From: Paramecium sonneborni
Lineage: Eukaryota > Ciliophora > Oligohymenophorea > Peniculida > Parameciidae
DNA length: 64,000 nucleotides
Reading direction: 5' to 3'
NCBI GenBank assembly: GCA_905182985.1
Contig: CAJJDN010000123.1
Span: 257,261-321,260 of the forward strand
Numbering within the stretch: the first letter of the stretch is position 1; the number at the start of each line of letters is the position of its first letter. Position numbers and translations under genes: made by a program. The notes beneath the pieces are model-generated. The model ran no database searches. It worked only from the letters and a program-made list of their open reading frames with translations, and was not told where the DNA came from. Of this stretch, positions 51,501-63,225 are shown piece after piece.

Positions 51501-54500
51501 AACTTACTTCTTTAAAACTAGATTCCGAAATTAAATCATCAACTAAAATGTTCTCTAGCATAAACTGTTATCTTTAAAATTAATCATTTATAGCATCTCT
51601 ATCATTTTCATATTCTATTTAAGAGCAATAAAGATTTAAATTGATGTTATATTATAAATAGCATCTTGAATCTGGATTCAAACATTTAATAAACATTCCT
51701 AATTATTAATCATAAATATTATGAGTATTTGTATAAGTTTTTAAACATTGATGTGAATATCTAATGTATATCTAATTGTTAAACAAAGGATTGATATTAA
51801 AGATCTCTTCATTAGATCTCACTCTACATAAAGCACAATTAGGTTAACAATCTATACATTGATTATTGTATAAGGTTAATCTTCTTCCATTTTATCCAAA
51901 TTTACATTTTAAACAGTAATATTATTCATCTATAAACTAACACAATAAACAGCTATCAGAACATAATTAAATACATTAATTATTAATTAATTAATATCCT
52001 GATAAACACTAACTACATTTTATTTCATAATCTTCTTACATCTAACTTTATCCATATTCTTTAAAAGGATGTTCATCATCTTTTTCAATAAATACTTTAT
52101 AAAAAGCTCTAACACCTACTTTCCAATTATCTTAAGCTAGTTTATGCTATTAATAACATGAGAAGCATTTTAAATTAGATGGACACTAAAAACATTTACC
52201 GATTAACTTATCCAAATAATATCCATTCTAACAATTTAAACAATCATAAATGTTTTATTAATCAGTTACTGAATATCTACCTTGTATACAAATTTCACAT
52301 TAAGAAATAAATGAAAATTCAGTACAGGATTAAATAAATTAAACCTCCTCTAAAACTGTAGAATTAGTTATTAAACAAATTTATTAAGTTGTACATACAT
52401 TTCCCTTTGTTTATGAATATGCAAGATTATTTTACTTTGAATCACACTATACTAATTATTAAGCATAACCAAATACACATGAACTATTTTTTAATAATAA
52501 GCAAACTTATTCTGATAATACAAAAATAAAATTATCTAAACATCTAGCACATGATGTCATTATATTTTATTAATTGAATTAAAGTTCAAAATATTAATCT
52601 ATAGTATTAACTTTTTAATCTGATTTTAAATATTAAAATGCATAAAGACAGTTTTCAATTTTATTTTATTAACAATTAATGCCATCAAATGATAGAAAAT
52701 ATTTTGAATCATCAATACATTTCATACATTTTAGGTAAGAATATTTACTATTATTATCATAATAATGTTAACATTATTGACAATATGATCCACAAGGTTA
52801 ACATTATTTATCTTTTAAAGTAAATTTTTCAGAACAAGAAGTACATTAGACTTCTTAATCAATTTGATTAAAATTACAAGTTTAACAATGAATAGGACAA
52901 TTATTGCATTTATTATTAAATGGATACATTTTATCAATACAAACTCTACAATTTCCATTTTCTTAAGCTTCTAAACAATGAGAATTTATTTCTTAACAAT
53001 CATTATTATTTATATAATAATTAGGTTTACAACTAACATAAATATAATACCCTTAAGTTTTTTCTCTTGATAAAACGCATTTCTCCTCTTTTCTATCTGG
53101 ATTACAATTTTTTAAAAACCTTATTAAAGATTTAATTAATTTAAATCATCAAGGAAATAAAAATCGTAATCTCTGTAATCTCTGAAATTTAATTGATAAG
53201 CACTATCAAATTATTATCCTTAATTAATGAAATCCATTGTGCACACAGTTTATTAATACCAAGTTAAAGGAAATTGTAAGCAATCAACACAGAGTAAATC
53301 ATTTTTATTTTCTTAAGGACTTGAGATATGATATAATTTTACCATTTAACACATTAGTTACTTCTAGGTACTAAAAAGTATCCATATTAACAAGAAGTTT
53401 ATTCTTCATTTATGATAAATGATTGAGAAATTGATGGAAATCTATTTTCAAATTTAACACAAAATTTTTATCCATCATAATCAATGTAACCTTATTAACA
53501 TTGACATTTATTTTCTTCATTTAAAAAAACTCTATTAGAATCAGGATTACAAGATAAACAATTAGTTTATTAAGGCCCATTACAAGTTTCACAAGAATAA
53601 TAACATACTATTGTTAAATATATATAAAACAATTACCATCTTTCATAAAATCCTTATCTTTTTGGTAATTGAATTAAACTTTAAAATCACTCACAAAAGC
53701 TTAAAGCATTTTACTTGTAAAGTAATCTCCACCAAAAAGATAATAAAATCTTGAGTTAATAAATGAAGACTAATATTTAGTTGATCCAATTAAATAAGTT
53801 TATATTCCTAATTCATTTGAAAATTAAATCTAAATCATTATCTTTTCATTTTTTTATTATCTACCATATTCATATTATATAAAATGCCATTATTATACAC
53901 CATTTAAATAATAGCCACAGCAAGATTCTAAACTTAAAATAGAATTTAAGTCTGAATATTAACTCTATAAACTTAATTTAGGTATTCCATATAAATTACT
54001 AGTAAGAATATATTTTGTTTTATCTGTTTATATTTTATTAATCTCAATCTCTAATTTCATTAATTCATCTCCTATATTTTTTCCACTACCATAATTCTTA
54101 AATGCAGTAATTCTAATAATGGGCATTTTAGAATAATAATCAATCTAAGTAATATCAACTTTCATCCAACCTGAAATACAATATTTATTTCCAAATTAAT
54201 CAAAATAACCTTATCGTTCTGTTTATCCATCAAAATATTATAATCCTTTAATTATCATTACTATCTCTTCTTTTTCTGAAATCTATGCTATTTTACAATT
54301 TTAAGTTAAAAAATTGTGCATATTCTCATTAAAAAACCAATTATTATTCCAATATAGCTTAGATAATCTGCCTTTGAAGAGATTTAAATTCAACAATTTA
54401 TCAGTCTATAAAAATATATTAATTTTATTTTTACATATCCTCTTCCTCCTATTATTATTGTAAAAATGTTAGAAATAATCTCTAAAGGCTATATATATTT

Positions 54501-55010
54501 TAACTAATCATCCATTTAAATTATTATTTTCTTCATTTGTGGTTATATTGTTATAAATGTAAAGATCCATTTACCTTCATAGTCTTATGGAGGATAATTA
54601 AATAATAGAGAAATTGCATTTTTATTATTCTAAATATCAACTACATGACCTACTTTTAAACTTTACAACTCTAAAATAACATATGAAATCACTGAAATTT
54701 TATTGCCATTCATTATTTAATACAGAAATTATCCATGCTCTAATAGATCTTATCGATAATCTCCTTAAATTGTTGGATAATAAATAGGATTCCATAAAGG
54801 AATGCATTGACTCCAAAAACCAAATGAAAATGAATTACCTCTTGATAAATCCATTTATTCTATGTTGAAATTTTAGATTTCTTGTGGATAATCCTAACTT
54901 AACAATGAACTATCATAGGATTCATAAGTGCAATTATTTGAACAAACTAAGTGTATCTAAATTACCAAAAATAAGTTAAACAGTTCAATGTTTAAAAGAA
55001 ATTTTCTCAT
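45598..55010 (-). CDS. Giant cysteine-rich surface protein with membrane-spanning C-terminus
   Basis: A single minus-strand gene of about 9.4 kb, coding for roughly 3000 residues; not every intron was placed (clear ones include 47087-47109, 23 nt; likely 21-nt intron near 51500). It starts MRKFLLNIELFNLFLVIQIH, a signal peptide, at ATG 55008-55010. The first 450 residues resemble the N-terminal domain of a Paramecium-rich family (SFSFGFWSQCIPLWNP; a GG-R near 54,440). About 53,600-51,800 encodes dense CxxC modules (SDSCLLCQ, YYCLKCKFGQ, QCIDC), like growth-factor-receptor or furin-type cysteine-rich repeats. About 51,700-48,000 encodes short repeating strands with Asn ladders (ILFSNITFINNIM), like a parallel beta-helix. 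The end (47,050-45,900) has about six membrane spans and a 150-residue basic tail. A receptor- or adhesin-like role on the cell surface is inferred. Confidence 0.75.
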
Positions 55011-55454
55011 TCCTAATATATAAATTTATTTGTGAAATATCTGGAAATATTCATAATTTTTAACAATAAATATATAGCTCATATTAAAGTTAATCATATT
55101 GTGATTCAACTTTCGTCACGTTGACATATGAAAAAAATAATTATAATTTTATAATAATATATTATTATTATTTTTTATAGTTTACAAAACAAAAGGAATT
55201 GAAAAAATTTTTTCTTACGAAATTTAAATTATTTTGGTATAATAGAAAATTACTAAGAAGAATTGTGAAAAATAATTTTTTTATATCAATCTCTTAATTA
55301 ATAATCCTGAATAATTATATAGTCTTACATAATTGAAATAAGCTTTGATAAATAAAAAATATATAATAATTCTAATTTACTTATTAATTTAATCAGGTTT
55401 TAAACTATATCAGATCAGAAATTGTTAAAGAACTTTTTGAAAAAACAAATATAA
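55011..55454. other. Spacer upstream of the giant surface-protein gene
   Basis: These 444 AT-rich bases should contain the promoter of the giant minus-strand gene. No motif or RNA gene is recognised. A plus-strand frame (NYIRSEIVKELFEK) crosses from here into the next ORF in another frame, without an ATG. Confidence 0.45.
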
Positions 55455-55676
55455 ATGGAGTTAGAAAGTTTAAATTTTCAACAATAGTTTACTTTATTTT
55501 ACTTAATATCTTCATCCCTGTATTTAAAACAAGTTTAGAGAATATAATAATAAGCTAATTTATTCAATCAAGCTTTATAAAAATTATGGAAACCATAAAT
55601 GAAATATAATCATTATTAGAATTAATAAACAGATGTTGAAAATAAACAAGTTTTATAGATAATTGAAAAATAATGA
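55455..55676 (+). CDS. Possible small helical protein
   Basis: An ATG-to-TGA frame of 73 residues (MELESLNFQQQFTLFYLISS, then LYLKQVQRIQQQANLFNQAL) has a plausible Gln-rich helical composition and an AT-rich lead before its ATG. It overlaps the last 67 bases of the TPR gene on the other strand. A second plus-strand frame over the same DNA is about equally open, so the ORF may be spurious. No homology is recognised. Confidence 0.35.
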
Positions 55677-57345
55677 ATATCTAATTTAAATATGTATTTT
55701 AATAAATTCTTCATCAAATTTTTAATCTATAATGTATAAAATAAATACTCTAAATCTGATATAGCTTCCTTTTCTTACTCGATCGCTTCTAAGCATTAAT
55801 CTTAAAAAAATTAAAGCTTTTTATACCTTTGCATTCCAAAGCGTCTTTGTGTTTAGGATTTATTTCCAGAATAGAATAAAATATTTGTAAAGCTTCTTTA
55901 GGTTTTTTAAGTTTCAATAAGCATTAACCTTTTTTAATTAAAATTCATACCTTTAAATAAATATACATTCTAATTGTTAGAATTACTTTCTAAAATAGAA
56001 TCTAAAAATTTAATTGCCTCATTGTATTATTCTAAATTAAATAAGCATAAACCTAATTGAATTAAAATGTTTACTCTTAAAAAATGCTACGAATAAATCT
56101 TATATCTTTATCTATCCAAGTAATTATAAAGCTAAGCCAAATTATTGCTTACCAAATAGCATGAAACCTATCTTTTACTAAAATAATAACTTTTTATTAA
56201 TAGACCCTCATAATTATTTGGTGTTATTTTTACAACTTCTTCAATTATCTACTCAGCATCCTCTGGATAACCATCTAAACTTAGAAACAAAGCTAAAAAA
56301 ATATTATAGATATATATATACATTTGAATAATCTTACATAAGTATCATTATCATTCAAAGTAATATTTTTAAAATATGTAAAGATTTCTTCTTTTACTAA
56401 TTCCTCATTTTCTCCATTTTATAATACTCTCCAAATTCCTTAATAAATGAGAAGAACCCCTTTATATATTAATTTTATTGAACCTTTATAAAATGCTGCT
56501 TAAGAAAAGCTTGGATCTATTCTTAAAGCTTCATCGAATTGAATTAAAGCTTTTTCAATTTACATTTGTTATCTTAAACATTCACCTTTAATTTATTAAT
56601 TTAATTACCAAGACCACAGAATATATTGATGTTACTTTCATCCAACAATTTTACTTTTGTATAATATTATTCTGCTTCCTTGTATTTCTTATTTTCTCTT
56701 AAGCAATTAGCTAACTTTTTAGAATAAAATACCTATTCCTAAAAGTGCTGTACTATTTTTAGGATTAATTTAGATGCATTATTCAAAATACTCTTTGGCT
56801 CTAAAATAATCTTTTTATTTTAATAAGTCATCTCCTAATTCAACGATTATTTATTCATCAAGTTGTATTCTATCATGTAGGGAGTAATTCAAATAAATTC
56901 CTTCAAGTGTTTTTTAAATATGATTTGTTAATTCATCAAATGAAGACTTTAAAATCTGTTCAAGTTCCTCATATTAAAAAGAGTATTTAATAAGTTCCTC
57001 GAGTTAGCTTGTGTTCAATTTTTAGATACTTGATTCTAAACCATATATTTTATTTTCTAGTTTATAGATGAGAGAATCAATCGACTCTTTTACACATTCA
57101 AATCTATTTTTTGAAGTTGCTATCACTTATTTTACATTTTTTGAAGAGTTTGAAATGAATTCTTCCAAGGCATCAAGTATAATTATTTCATTAGTGTGAT
57201 ATTAATGATATTATTATAAACATTTCTAACAACACAATCTATTTTCAGAACAATTTTTATTAAGACAACAAAATCCCACACACTCTTCTCTATGAATAGT
57301 ACAAAACAAATTGTTTTTCCAATCAGAGCTTAGATTTTATTACAT
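55610..57345 (-). CDS. B-box-like zinc finger, coiled-coil and TPR protein
   Basis: The product is 537 residues. Introns at 55801-55826 (26 nt), 55929-55950 (22), 56293-56321 (29), 56586-56608 (23) and 56711-56732 (22) leave an exact frame. The N-terminus (NNLFCTIHREECVGFCCLNK, then NCSENRLCCQKC...H..H) is a B-box-like Cys/His cluster. A coiled coil follows to about residue 150 (KESIDSLIYKLENKIYGLES). Then come at least six TPR-type units, for example DLLKQKDYFRAKEYFEQCIQ, ANCLRENKKYKEAEQYYTKV, ALIQFDEALRIDPSFSQAAF, LGLCLFNLEQYNEAIKFLDS and LLKLKKPKEALQIFYSILEI. This is likely a cytosolic scaffold. Introns again lie beside the conserved Ala or Gly of a repeat. The first half of the gene is duplicated in the assembly (see 57833-58455). 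A further 21-nt in-frame intron near 56110 is possible. Confidence 0.82.
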
Positions 57346-57829
57346 TAATTTTTATTTTAATAATTTAGATACGTGCTCGATTTATAAAATAATATATATT
57401 CATTTGATAATAATTTTTTATACAACCTCCAAAATTTGTATAAATTTTTAATTTTATATAATTTCATATCTTCTCAAAATAGATTAATTATTCACGAAAA
57501 TGCCAATTCTTCAATAAACAATAAATTTTTAACCACATCAATAAATTTTTATATTAGATGAAAAATTGATGATTTCCTGAATAAATACGAAGATTTAATT
57601 GAATATGTTGTAAAATAATAACATTAAAAAAATTATTCATGCTGAATTCATCTAATTTGAATTCATAGTTTAAGCATAAGATCATGAATCGAATTCTTCA
57701 ATAGAACTAAATATTGTTTAATAAGATATAAGCCTGTTAATAATGATGCCTGATCCAATTTAATCAAATAGTCTCCTTCATCATTTATCATATTGAATAG
57801 ATTACTTGATGGCTATTCTTTCAGATATA
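56723..57829. repeat. Copy 1 of a 1107-bp direct repeat
   Basis: By eye the segment is identical to 57833-58939 at a constant offset of 1110 bases. It covers the first half of the B-box/TPR gene and its upstream region, and stops 2 bases before the single N. Confidence 0.95.
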
Positions 57830-57831
57830 TT
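57663..57831 (-). pseudogene. Truncated copy of the 58773-59069 ORF
   Basis: This is the C-terminal part (ending at TGA 57663-57665) of the same small ORF as at 58773-59069, cut by the N at 57832. It is a consequence of the assembly duplication, not a separate gene. Confidence 0.7.
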
Positions 57832-57832
57832 N
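57832..57832. other. Single undetermined base (contig joint)
   Basis: The only N in the window lies exactly between the two copies of the 1107-bp repeat. A one-base gap placeholder between two overlapping contigs would produce this pattern. Confidence 0.9.
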
Positions 57833-58455
57833 AATAAAATACCTATTCCTAAAAGTGCTGTACTATTTTTAGGATTAATTTAGATGCATTATTCAAAATA
57901 CTCTTTGGCTCTAAAATAATCTTTTTATTTTAATAAGTCATCTCCTAATTCAACGATTATTTATTCATCAAGTTGTATTCTATCATGTAGGGAGTAATTC
58001 AAATAAATTCCTTCAAGTGTTTTTTAAATATGATTTGTTAATTCATCAAATGAAGACTTTAAAATCTGTTCAAGTTCCTCATATTAAAAAGAGTATTTAA
58101 TAAGTTCCTCGAGTTAGCTTGTGTTCAATTTTTAGATACTTGATTCTAAACCATATATTTTATTTTCTAGTTTATAGATGAGAGAATCAATCGACTCTTT
58201 TACACATTCAAATCTATTTTTTGAAGTTGCTATCACTTATTTTACATTTTTTGAAGAGTTTGAAATGAATTCTTCCAAGGCATCAAGTATAATTATTTCA
58301 TTAGTGTGATATTAATGATATTATTATAAACATTTCTAACAACACAATCTATTTTCAGAACAATTTTTATTAAGACAACAAAATCCCACACACTCTTCTC
58401 TATGAATAGTACAAAACAAATTGTTTTTCCAATCAGAGCTTAGATTTTATTACAT
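57833..58455 (-). pseudogene. Duplicate N-terminal fragment of the B-box/TPR gene
   Basis: This fragment is identical to 56723-57345: ATG at 58453-58455, then the B-box-like cluster, coiled coil and first TPR unit, and it is cut inside the 22-nt intron at the N. It should not be counted as a second gene; the complete copy is at 55610-57345. Confidence 0.85.
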
Positions 58456-58939
58456 TAATTTTTATTTTAATAATTTAGATACGTGCTCGATTTATAAAAT
58501 AATATATATTCATTTGATAATAATTTTTTATACAACCTCCAAAATTTGTATAAATTTTTAATTTTATATAATTTCATATCTTCTCAAAATAGATTAATTA
58601 TTCACGAAAATGCCAATTCTTCAATAAACAATAAATTTTTAACCACATCAATAAATTTTTATATTAGATGAAAAATTGATGATTTCCTGAATAAATACGA
58701 AGATTTAATTGAATATGTTGTAAAATAATAACATTAAAAAAATTATTCATGCTGAATTCATCTAATTTGAATTCATAGTTTAAGCATAAGATCATGAATC
58801 GAATTCTTCAATAGAACTAAATATTGTTTAATAAGATATAAGCCTGTTAATAATGATGCCTGATCCAATTTAATCAAATAGTCTCCTTCATCATTTATCA
58901 TATTGAATAGATTACTTGATGGCTATTCTTTCAGATATA
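57833..58939. repeat. Copy 2 of the 1107-bp direct repeat
   Basis: The copy starts immediately after the N and matches 56723-57829. The sequences diverge only at 57830 versus 58940, the end of the left contig, so the right contig carries the unique continuation (the complete small ORF ending its 5' side at 59069). Confidence 0.95.
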
Positions 58940-59069
58940 ATAGTTACTTTAATTAAATCTAATCCCTAATCTTTTTGTTTTATAGATATTATATTTATAA
59001 TTTATTCCAAATTTAATTCAATATATAATAATACAATTATTTAGGTATTTTTAAGTTCATAATCTTCAT
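58773..59069 (-). CDS. Unknown small protein
   Basis: An open frame encodes 98 residues from ATG 59067-59069 to TGA 58773-58775, with a second Met three codons in. The sequence is helical and Leu/Gln-rich (QLYYYILNQIWNKLQIQYLQ; NMINDEGDYLIKLDQASLLT; GLYLIKQYLVLLKNSIHDLM). Coding-like frames continue downstream toward the B-box/TPR start (HLIQKFIDVVKNLLFIEELA), so further 3' exons are possible. Only this right-hand copy is complete. No family is recognised. Confidence 0.5.
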
Positions 59070-59928
59070 GATATCTTAAATAAACTGATTAATTATTTTT
59101 TGGAATAATTAATCAAAAAAGGTTTAAATTAAAAATGTATGATAGAAGATTAAGAAAATAAGGAATAATCTAGAAGTTAAATTAATATTCCTTAAAAAAA
59201 TAATTAGATAAGATAAAATAATTAAATAATTAAAACTAGAAAAAATACAAATTTGGAGAATATTCAATCTCATATTAATGAAATGGAAGATCCTAAAAAT
59301 GGAATGGATATGAAAGTATAATAATTTCATATTGAATAAGAAACTCTAAAATTTAAAAAAATCTAAAATTAACTCAAAAAGAATTAATAAACAGTATAAT
59401 AAAAATACTAGAATTATATTATTTGTAAGAAACAGATTTAAATTTTTATTGTAATAATTTGAATGAACATATATAAGAGTATCAAGAAAATCTATTAATT
59501 ATAAGAGAAAGTGGAAAATTTAGAAAATTTAAAAAGTTTTAGGGAGAAAATAAAAAAAGAATAATCTAAAAAAAGTATAAAATGAACAAAAATAGAAGAA
59601 ATAAATTAATAATGAATAAATGAACTAGAAATAGATGTTAATTAAGTTAAAGTTAATTAAGAAAGTAGGATTTAAATAACAACTCAGAATAATTTGAAAA
59701 ACTTCAGATATAAGAGGATTACTAGTAACAAATAGATAGAGAAGAATAAGATATTAAAATTGGGGAGGAATAAGAAAAAATTACATAAGAAGATTTTTAG
59801 AGTGGTACAACGAATACATTTAAGAAATTGTATACAAAAGAATTTAAATAACTGATTTGTTTTAAAATAAAAAGGAAGAATAATTGAAGCAAATTTAAAA
59901 TGTAATAATCTCTAATAGAAAGAGATTT
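59070..59928. other. A-rich region with short Lys/Asn/Gln-rich frames
   Basis: The plus strand is strongly A-rich and reads as basic, Gln-rich coiled-coil-like fragments, for example ATG 59135 to TGA 59279-59281 (MYDRRLRKQGIIQKLNQYSL) and, in another frame, NIQSHINEMEDPKNGMDMK. No combination of short introns gave a continuous protein. It may be the remains of the 5' part of the relic that follows. Confidence 0.4.
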
Positions 59929-60593
59929 AAGATTTTAAAATTAATCATTTAAATAGAATTCATTGTATTGTATAATATGATCATCTTTGTTTTGAAAAAA
60001 TGTTAATATTGCCAAAACAATACTACTAATGATTGCTTAGATAGTTATTGCCTTTATAATTATAAATCGTATCTGAAAATATGATAAACCATATAAGGAA
60101 AATCATTTTGTGAAAATGTACATGAATGTAAGGAATTATGTTAAAAAGAGGGTATAAGTAAAATAGAATATGAGGTTATTCCAAATAGAAAATTAATTTT
60201 GAGAATTCTAATTTACTTAATATAAACCAAAAAATAATAGGAAACAACAAAAAATGCCAAAAGCAAGTACCAGTAAAAAACGGTTAACAAAAAGGAAATA
60301 ATTGTGTTAGTGTAAAAACTGAAAAGCTATCTTGTTTTTGTTGTTAATAAAGTCATGAATATAATGCATATTTCGATTTGGTATTGGGTCATCTTCATCA
60401 AACTAACAAATAGATAAAGAAAATTAAATAATTAAAATTTTAAGAAGAAATTAAGGTTCGGATATCAATTTAAGATTAGAAAAAATTACACTTTCTTTAA
60501 TAATTTTAGTTTCTACATAATTCACAATTTAAAACGTTAAAAGATCAACCAAAGCACATCCAAATTCTACTCTTATCAGAATTTTTACGATGA
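59929..60593 (+). pseudogene. Relic of a Cys/His-rich C-terminus of a large ciliate GTPase-like (VLIG-type) protein
   Basis: Three motif blocks occur in the expected order but not in one frame. Frame one reads KKCQYCQNNTTNDC, crosses an in-frame TGA at 60082-60084, and continues GKSFCENVHECKELCQKEGI and SKIEYEVIP. Frame two (shifted) reads KKCQKQVPVKNGQQKGNNCV, then KTEKLSCFCC and GHLHQTNKQ, ending at TGA 60591-60593. The order CEN.HECKE.CQK.GI ... C...IPV.....G.HNC ... GHLH.TN is one I associate with the C-terminal region of very large P-loop (VLIG-like) proteins of ciliates. No G domain (P-loop) is present in the window. An in-frame TGA plus a frameshift without GT...AG borders points to a pseudogene fragment. 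Confidence 0.5.
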
Positions 60594-63225
60594 TCAAAAA
60601 AAATAAATTATTAATTTAAAATATAATAATTTTTATTTATGGAATTAAATATCAAATATTGGTAAGTATTAACATTTAAGATTGAACTCATTCGTGTTAA
60701 GATATATTATTTTTTTAGCTTATTGTTTTGAAAATGATTTATAATGCAAACTCTATCTTTTTATTTTATTTGAAAAATTGTATTTGCATTCCAAAACTCA
60801 CTTTTATATTCTTGTCTTACATCATCAAAGTAAATTTACAATAATTAATATAGAGTTTCTTTTTTTATTAAGTAATATATTTACTGTTCTTGGTACTAAG
60901 GCAAATGAACAAAGATTTACTAACTTTCTGATTATTCAATTTATTATAGCTAAGTAGATTTCTAAAATCAAATTTATCAAAAAAATAGAAAAACTAAGGA
61001 AGCTTTTAAACTTAAGCTTCGTGTTTGAAAATAATCCTTTTTAACCATATCTTTGTAGTATTATATTAAATAAAGATTCTAAATAATAAATTTTGAAATT
61101 TTATATATAAATTTTATCTAAATATCTGAATTGAATGTGTTATTTTGAAATCATTAAGAAAGAATGTACTAGAGTATTAATTAATCTAAATCTCTAATAG
61201 AAATATGCCATTTCTTTGTAAAACTGCTGGTAATAATAAGAAAATTATAAGATTTATCATGAAACATGAAATATCTACTTAAATTTTTGATAATAAAATG
61301 CTCAAGTCATTTTTAAGGTAGCTTAATCTAAATAATTAAAAATATGAATATTATATCAATGATTATTAATAAACTTAAATCTATATAAATATATCTACTA
61401 AAACATGTCCATAGATTTAAGATTATTCAGGTTATAATTTATTTACCGCCATGAAAAAATAAGATAATTTTAAAAAACTGAATACTAACTATTGTAATAT
61501 GACAAGTTAACTACCGCATAAGAGTATTATGAACAATATGAAATTTATGCTAACTTTTGGATAGAAATCCAATTAATGAATTTACATTAAAAATATTAAT
61601 TTGATCCTAAATAGTGAAGATTACTTTTGTAAATAGTTGAGATTTAAAATTTAATTAATTATAATTATGATGGAGCAAGATTTGTGGCTTCATTTAAAAT
61701 TAATAAAGAATTTCCATACCTGATTCTTTGAGATGTAATTTTCTCTCAATTAATTATCCATCCTTTTTTGGATCTCAAAAATCCAACTTTCCTAATAAAA
61801 TATTTAAATGAAATTTTCAATTTATTATCCTTTTCTAAAACTTTGTTTTCTCAATATCTATAGTATTTTAATTTGAACTTTATAAATCAATAGTAAATGA
61901 ACTAAAATTTATCAATTTAAAAAAAATTTTTATTTAAAGATATTTAGTTAATTAGGATTGCAATTATATCTCATCAGTTGCTATGAAATTCTACAATTTA
62001 TTATTCAATATAATATTTACTTAATTTCTTTAATTTCTAATTATTTTATACATGATAAAAATTAGATTATTAATATTTAAATTAATTATTCCAGATTTAT
62101 CTGAAGTAAGCCATTTGGATCCTTCTTAAAGATGGGCAACTTTAATGCATACTAAAATTTCTTTAGATCAAATTTTAGAAAGCTTTACAAGTAGATCCAA
62201 TAAATTGCCTATTATAATAAAGATGTATTTTTAATCGAATTCTGTAATTAATATTGTAAAATTAGTATGTCTATTTACAATTAAGTAATGGAGGCCAACT
62301 ATTCATACAAAAATAGATAGACATTAAGTAATAAAGGTTAATTATAGATTTTAATCATAGGTTTAAAATTTATTAAAAATTAAAAAAATGACAAGAATCA
62401 GGTTAAACAGAGGAGTTAGACATTTTAGTTATCAATTAAATATTCTTTTCAATGAAGAACAATTTTGAATAAATGAATTGAAATAACCAATCTAAATCAA
62501 TATTGGTCTTATTGCAAGGATGAGTCTATGATAACTTTTATTTCTATCACCTTCTGTTTAAGATGATATTATTTATCAAGAAGTTTTTTGTAAGTCAATC
62601 TTCAAGAAGTTGTACTAAAAACTTTATATACAAGTATCTATACAAAAAACTAGAAGAATTAAAAATCCTCATTCTTGTATAATCAACAATAATGTTCAGT
62701 ACTAGTTCTTATTTAATTAGTCATTCAATTTTAATATAATGAAATATATAATTTTAATTACAAGAATTATAATTAAAAAGGTTTTAAATGTCTTTCATGG
62801 GTTTTTGAAAAAGTTCCAATTAATTTTTGATCCTAATTTGCAAGTTCAAATTAATGGCAGAATTTAATATATATTGTTATCTTTTTGACAAGCTTATACA
62901 GTTTTTGTGCTAAAATCAAGTTTATTTGATCTTCTCTCTAAGTAGTAAAATATCTATGTTTTTTATAGTTTCCTGCATACAAAGAGGAACATTTGTCTAA
63001 ATCAAAAGCAAATATATATAATAATTTAAGATAATTTTCATCAAGAAATAATAGGGATTGACAACGAAAATCTTAAAAAGGTTCTTTATTACAAATTTTA
63101 AGAGAAGAGCATGAAATAAAATTGATTTTATTTTCGAGAATGTATTAAAAAAATTAAATATAAATTTTATCGTTGTTATAAAATTACATTTCGAATTACC
63201 TTTATTTTATTTTTGAATAATTAAT
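60594..63225. other. Gene-poor region with scattered coding-like islands
   Basis: These 2.6 kb have no gene that I can support. Islands with plausible amino-acid balance are near 61500-61620 (TTAQEYYEQYEIYANFWIEI, plus strand) and 62091-62468 (PDLSEVSHLDPSQRWATLMH and on to TGA 62466-62468, plus strand, no clear ATG). They are separated by stretches full of TGA and cannot be joined by short introns. The region looks like old coding sequence in decay, continuous with the relic before it. Confidence 0.4.

Noticed and set aside
60061..60090. TGA at 60082 as a selenocysteine codon
   Set aside because: The context is not a known selenoprotein site, no SECIS-like hairpin was found by eye, and a frameshift follows within 200 bases, so pseudogene decay is simpler.
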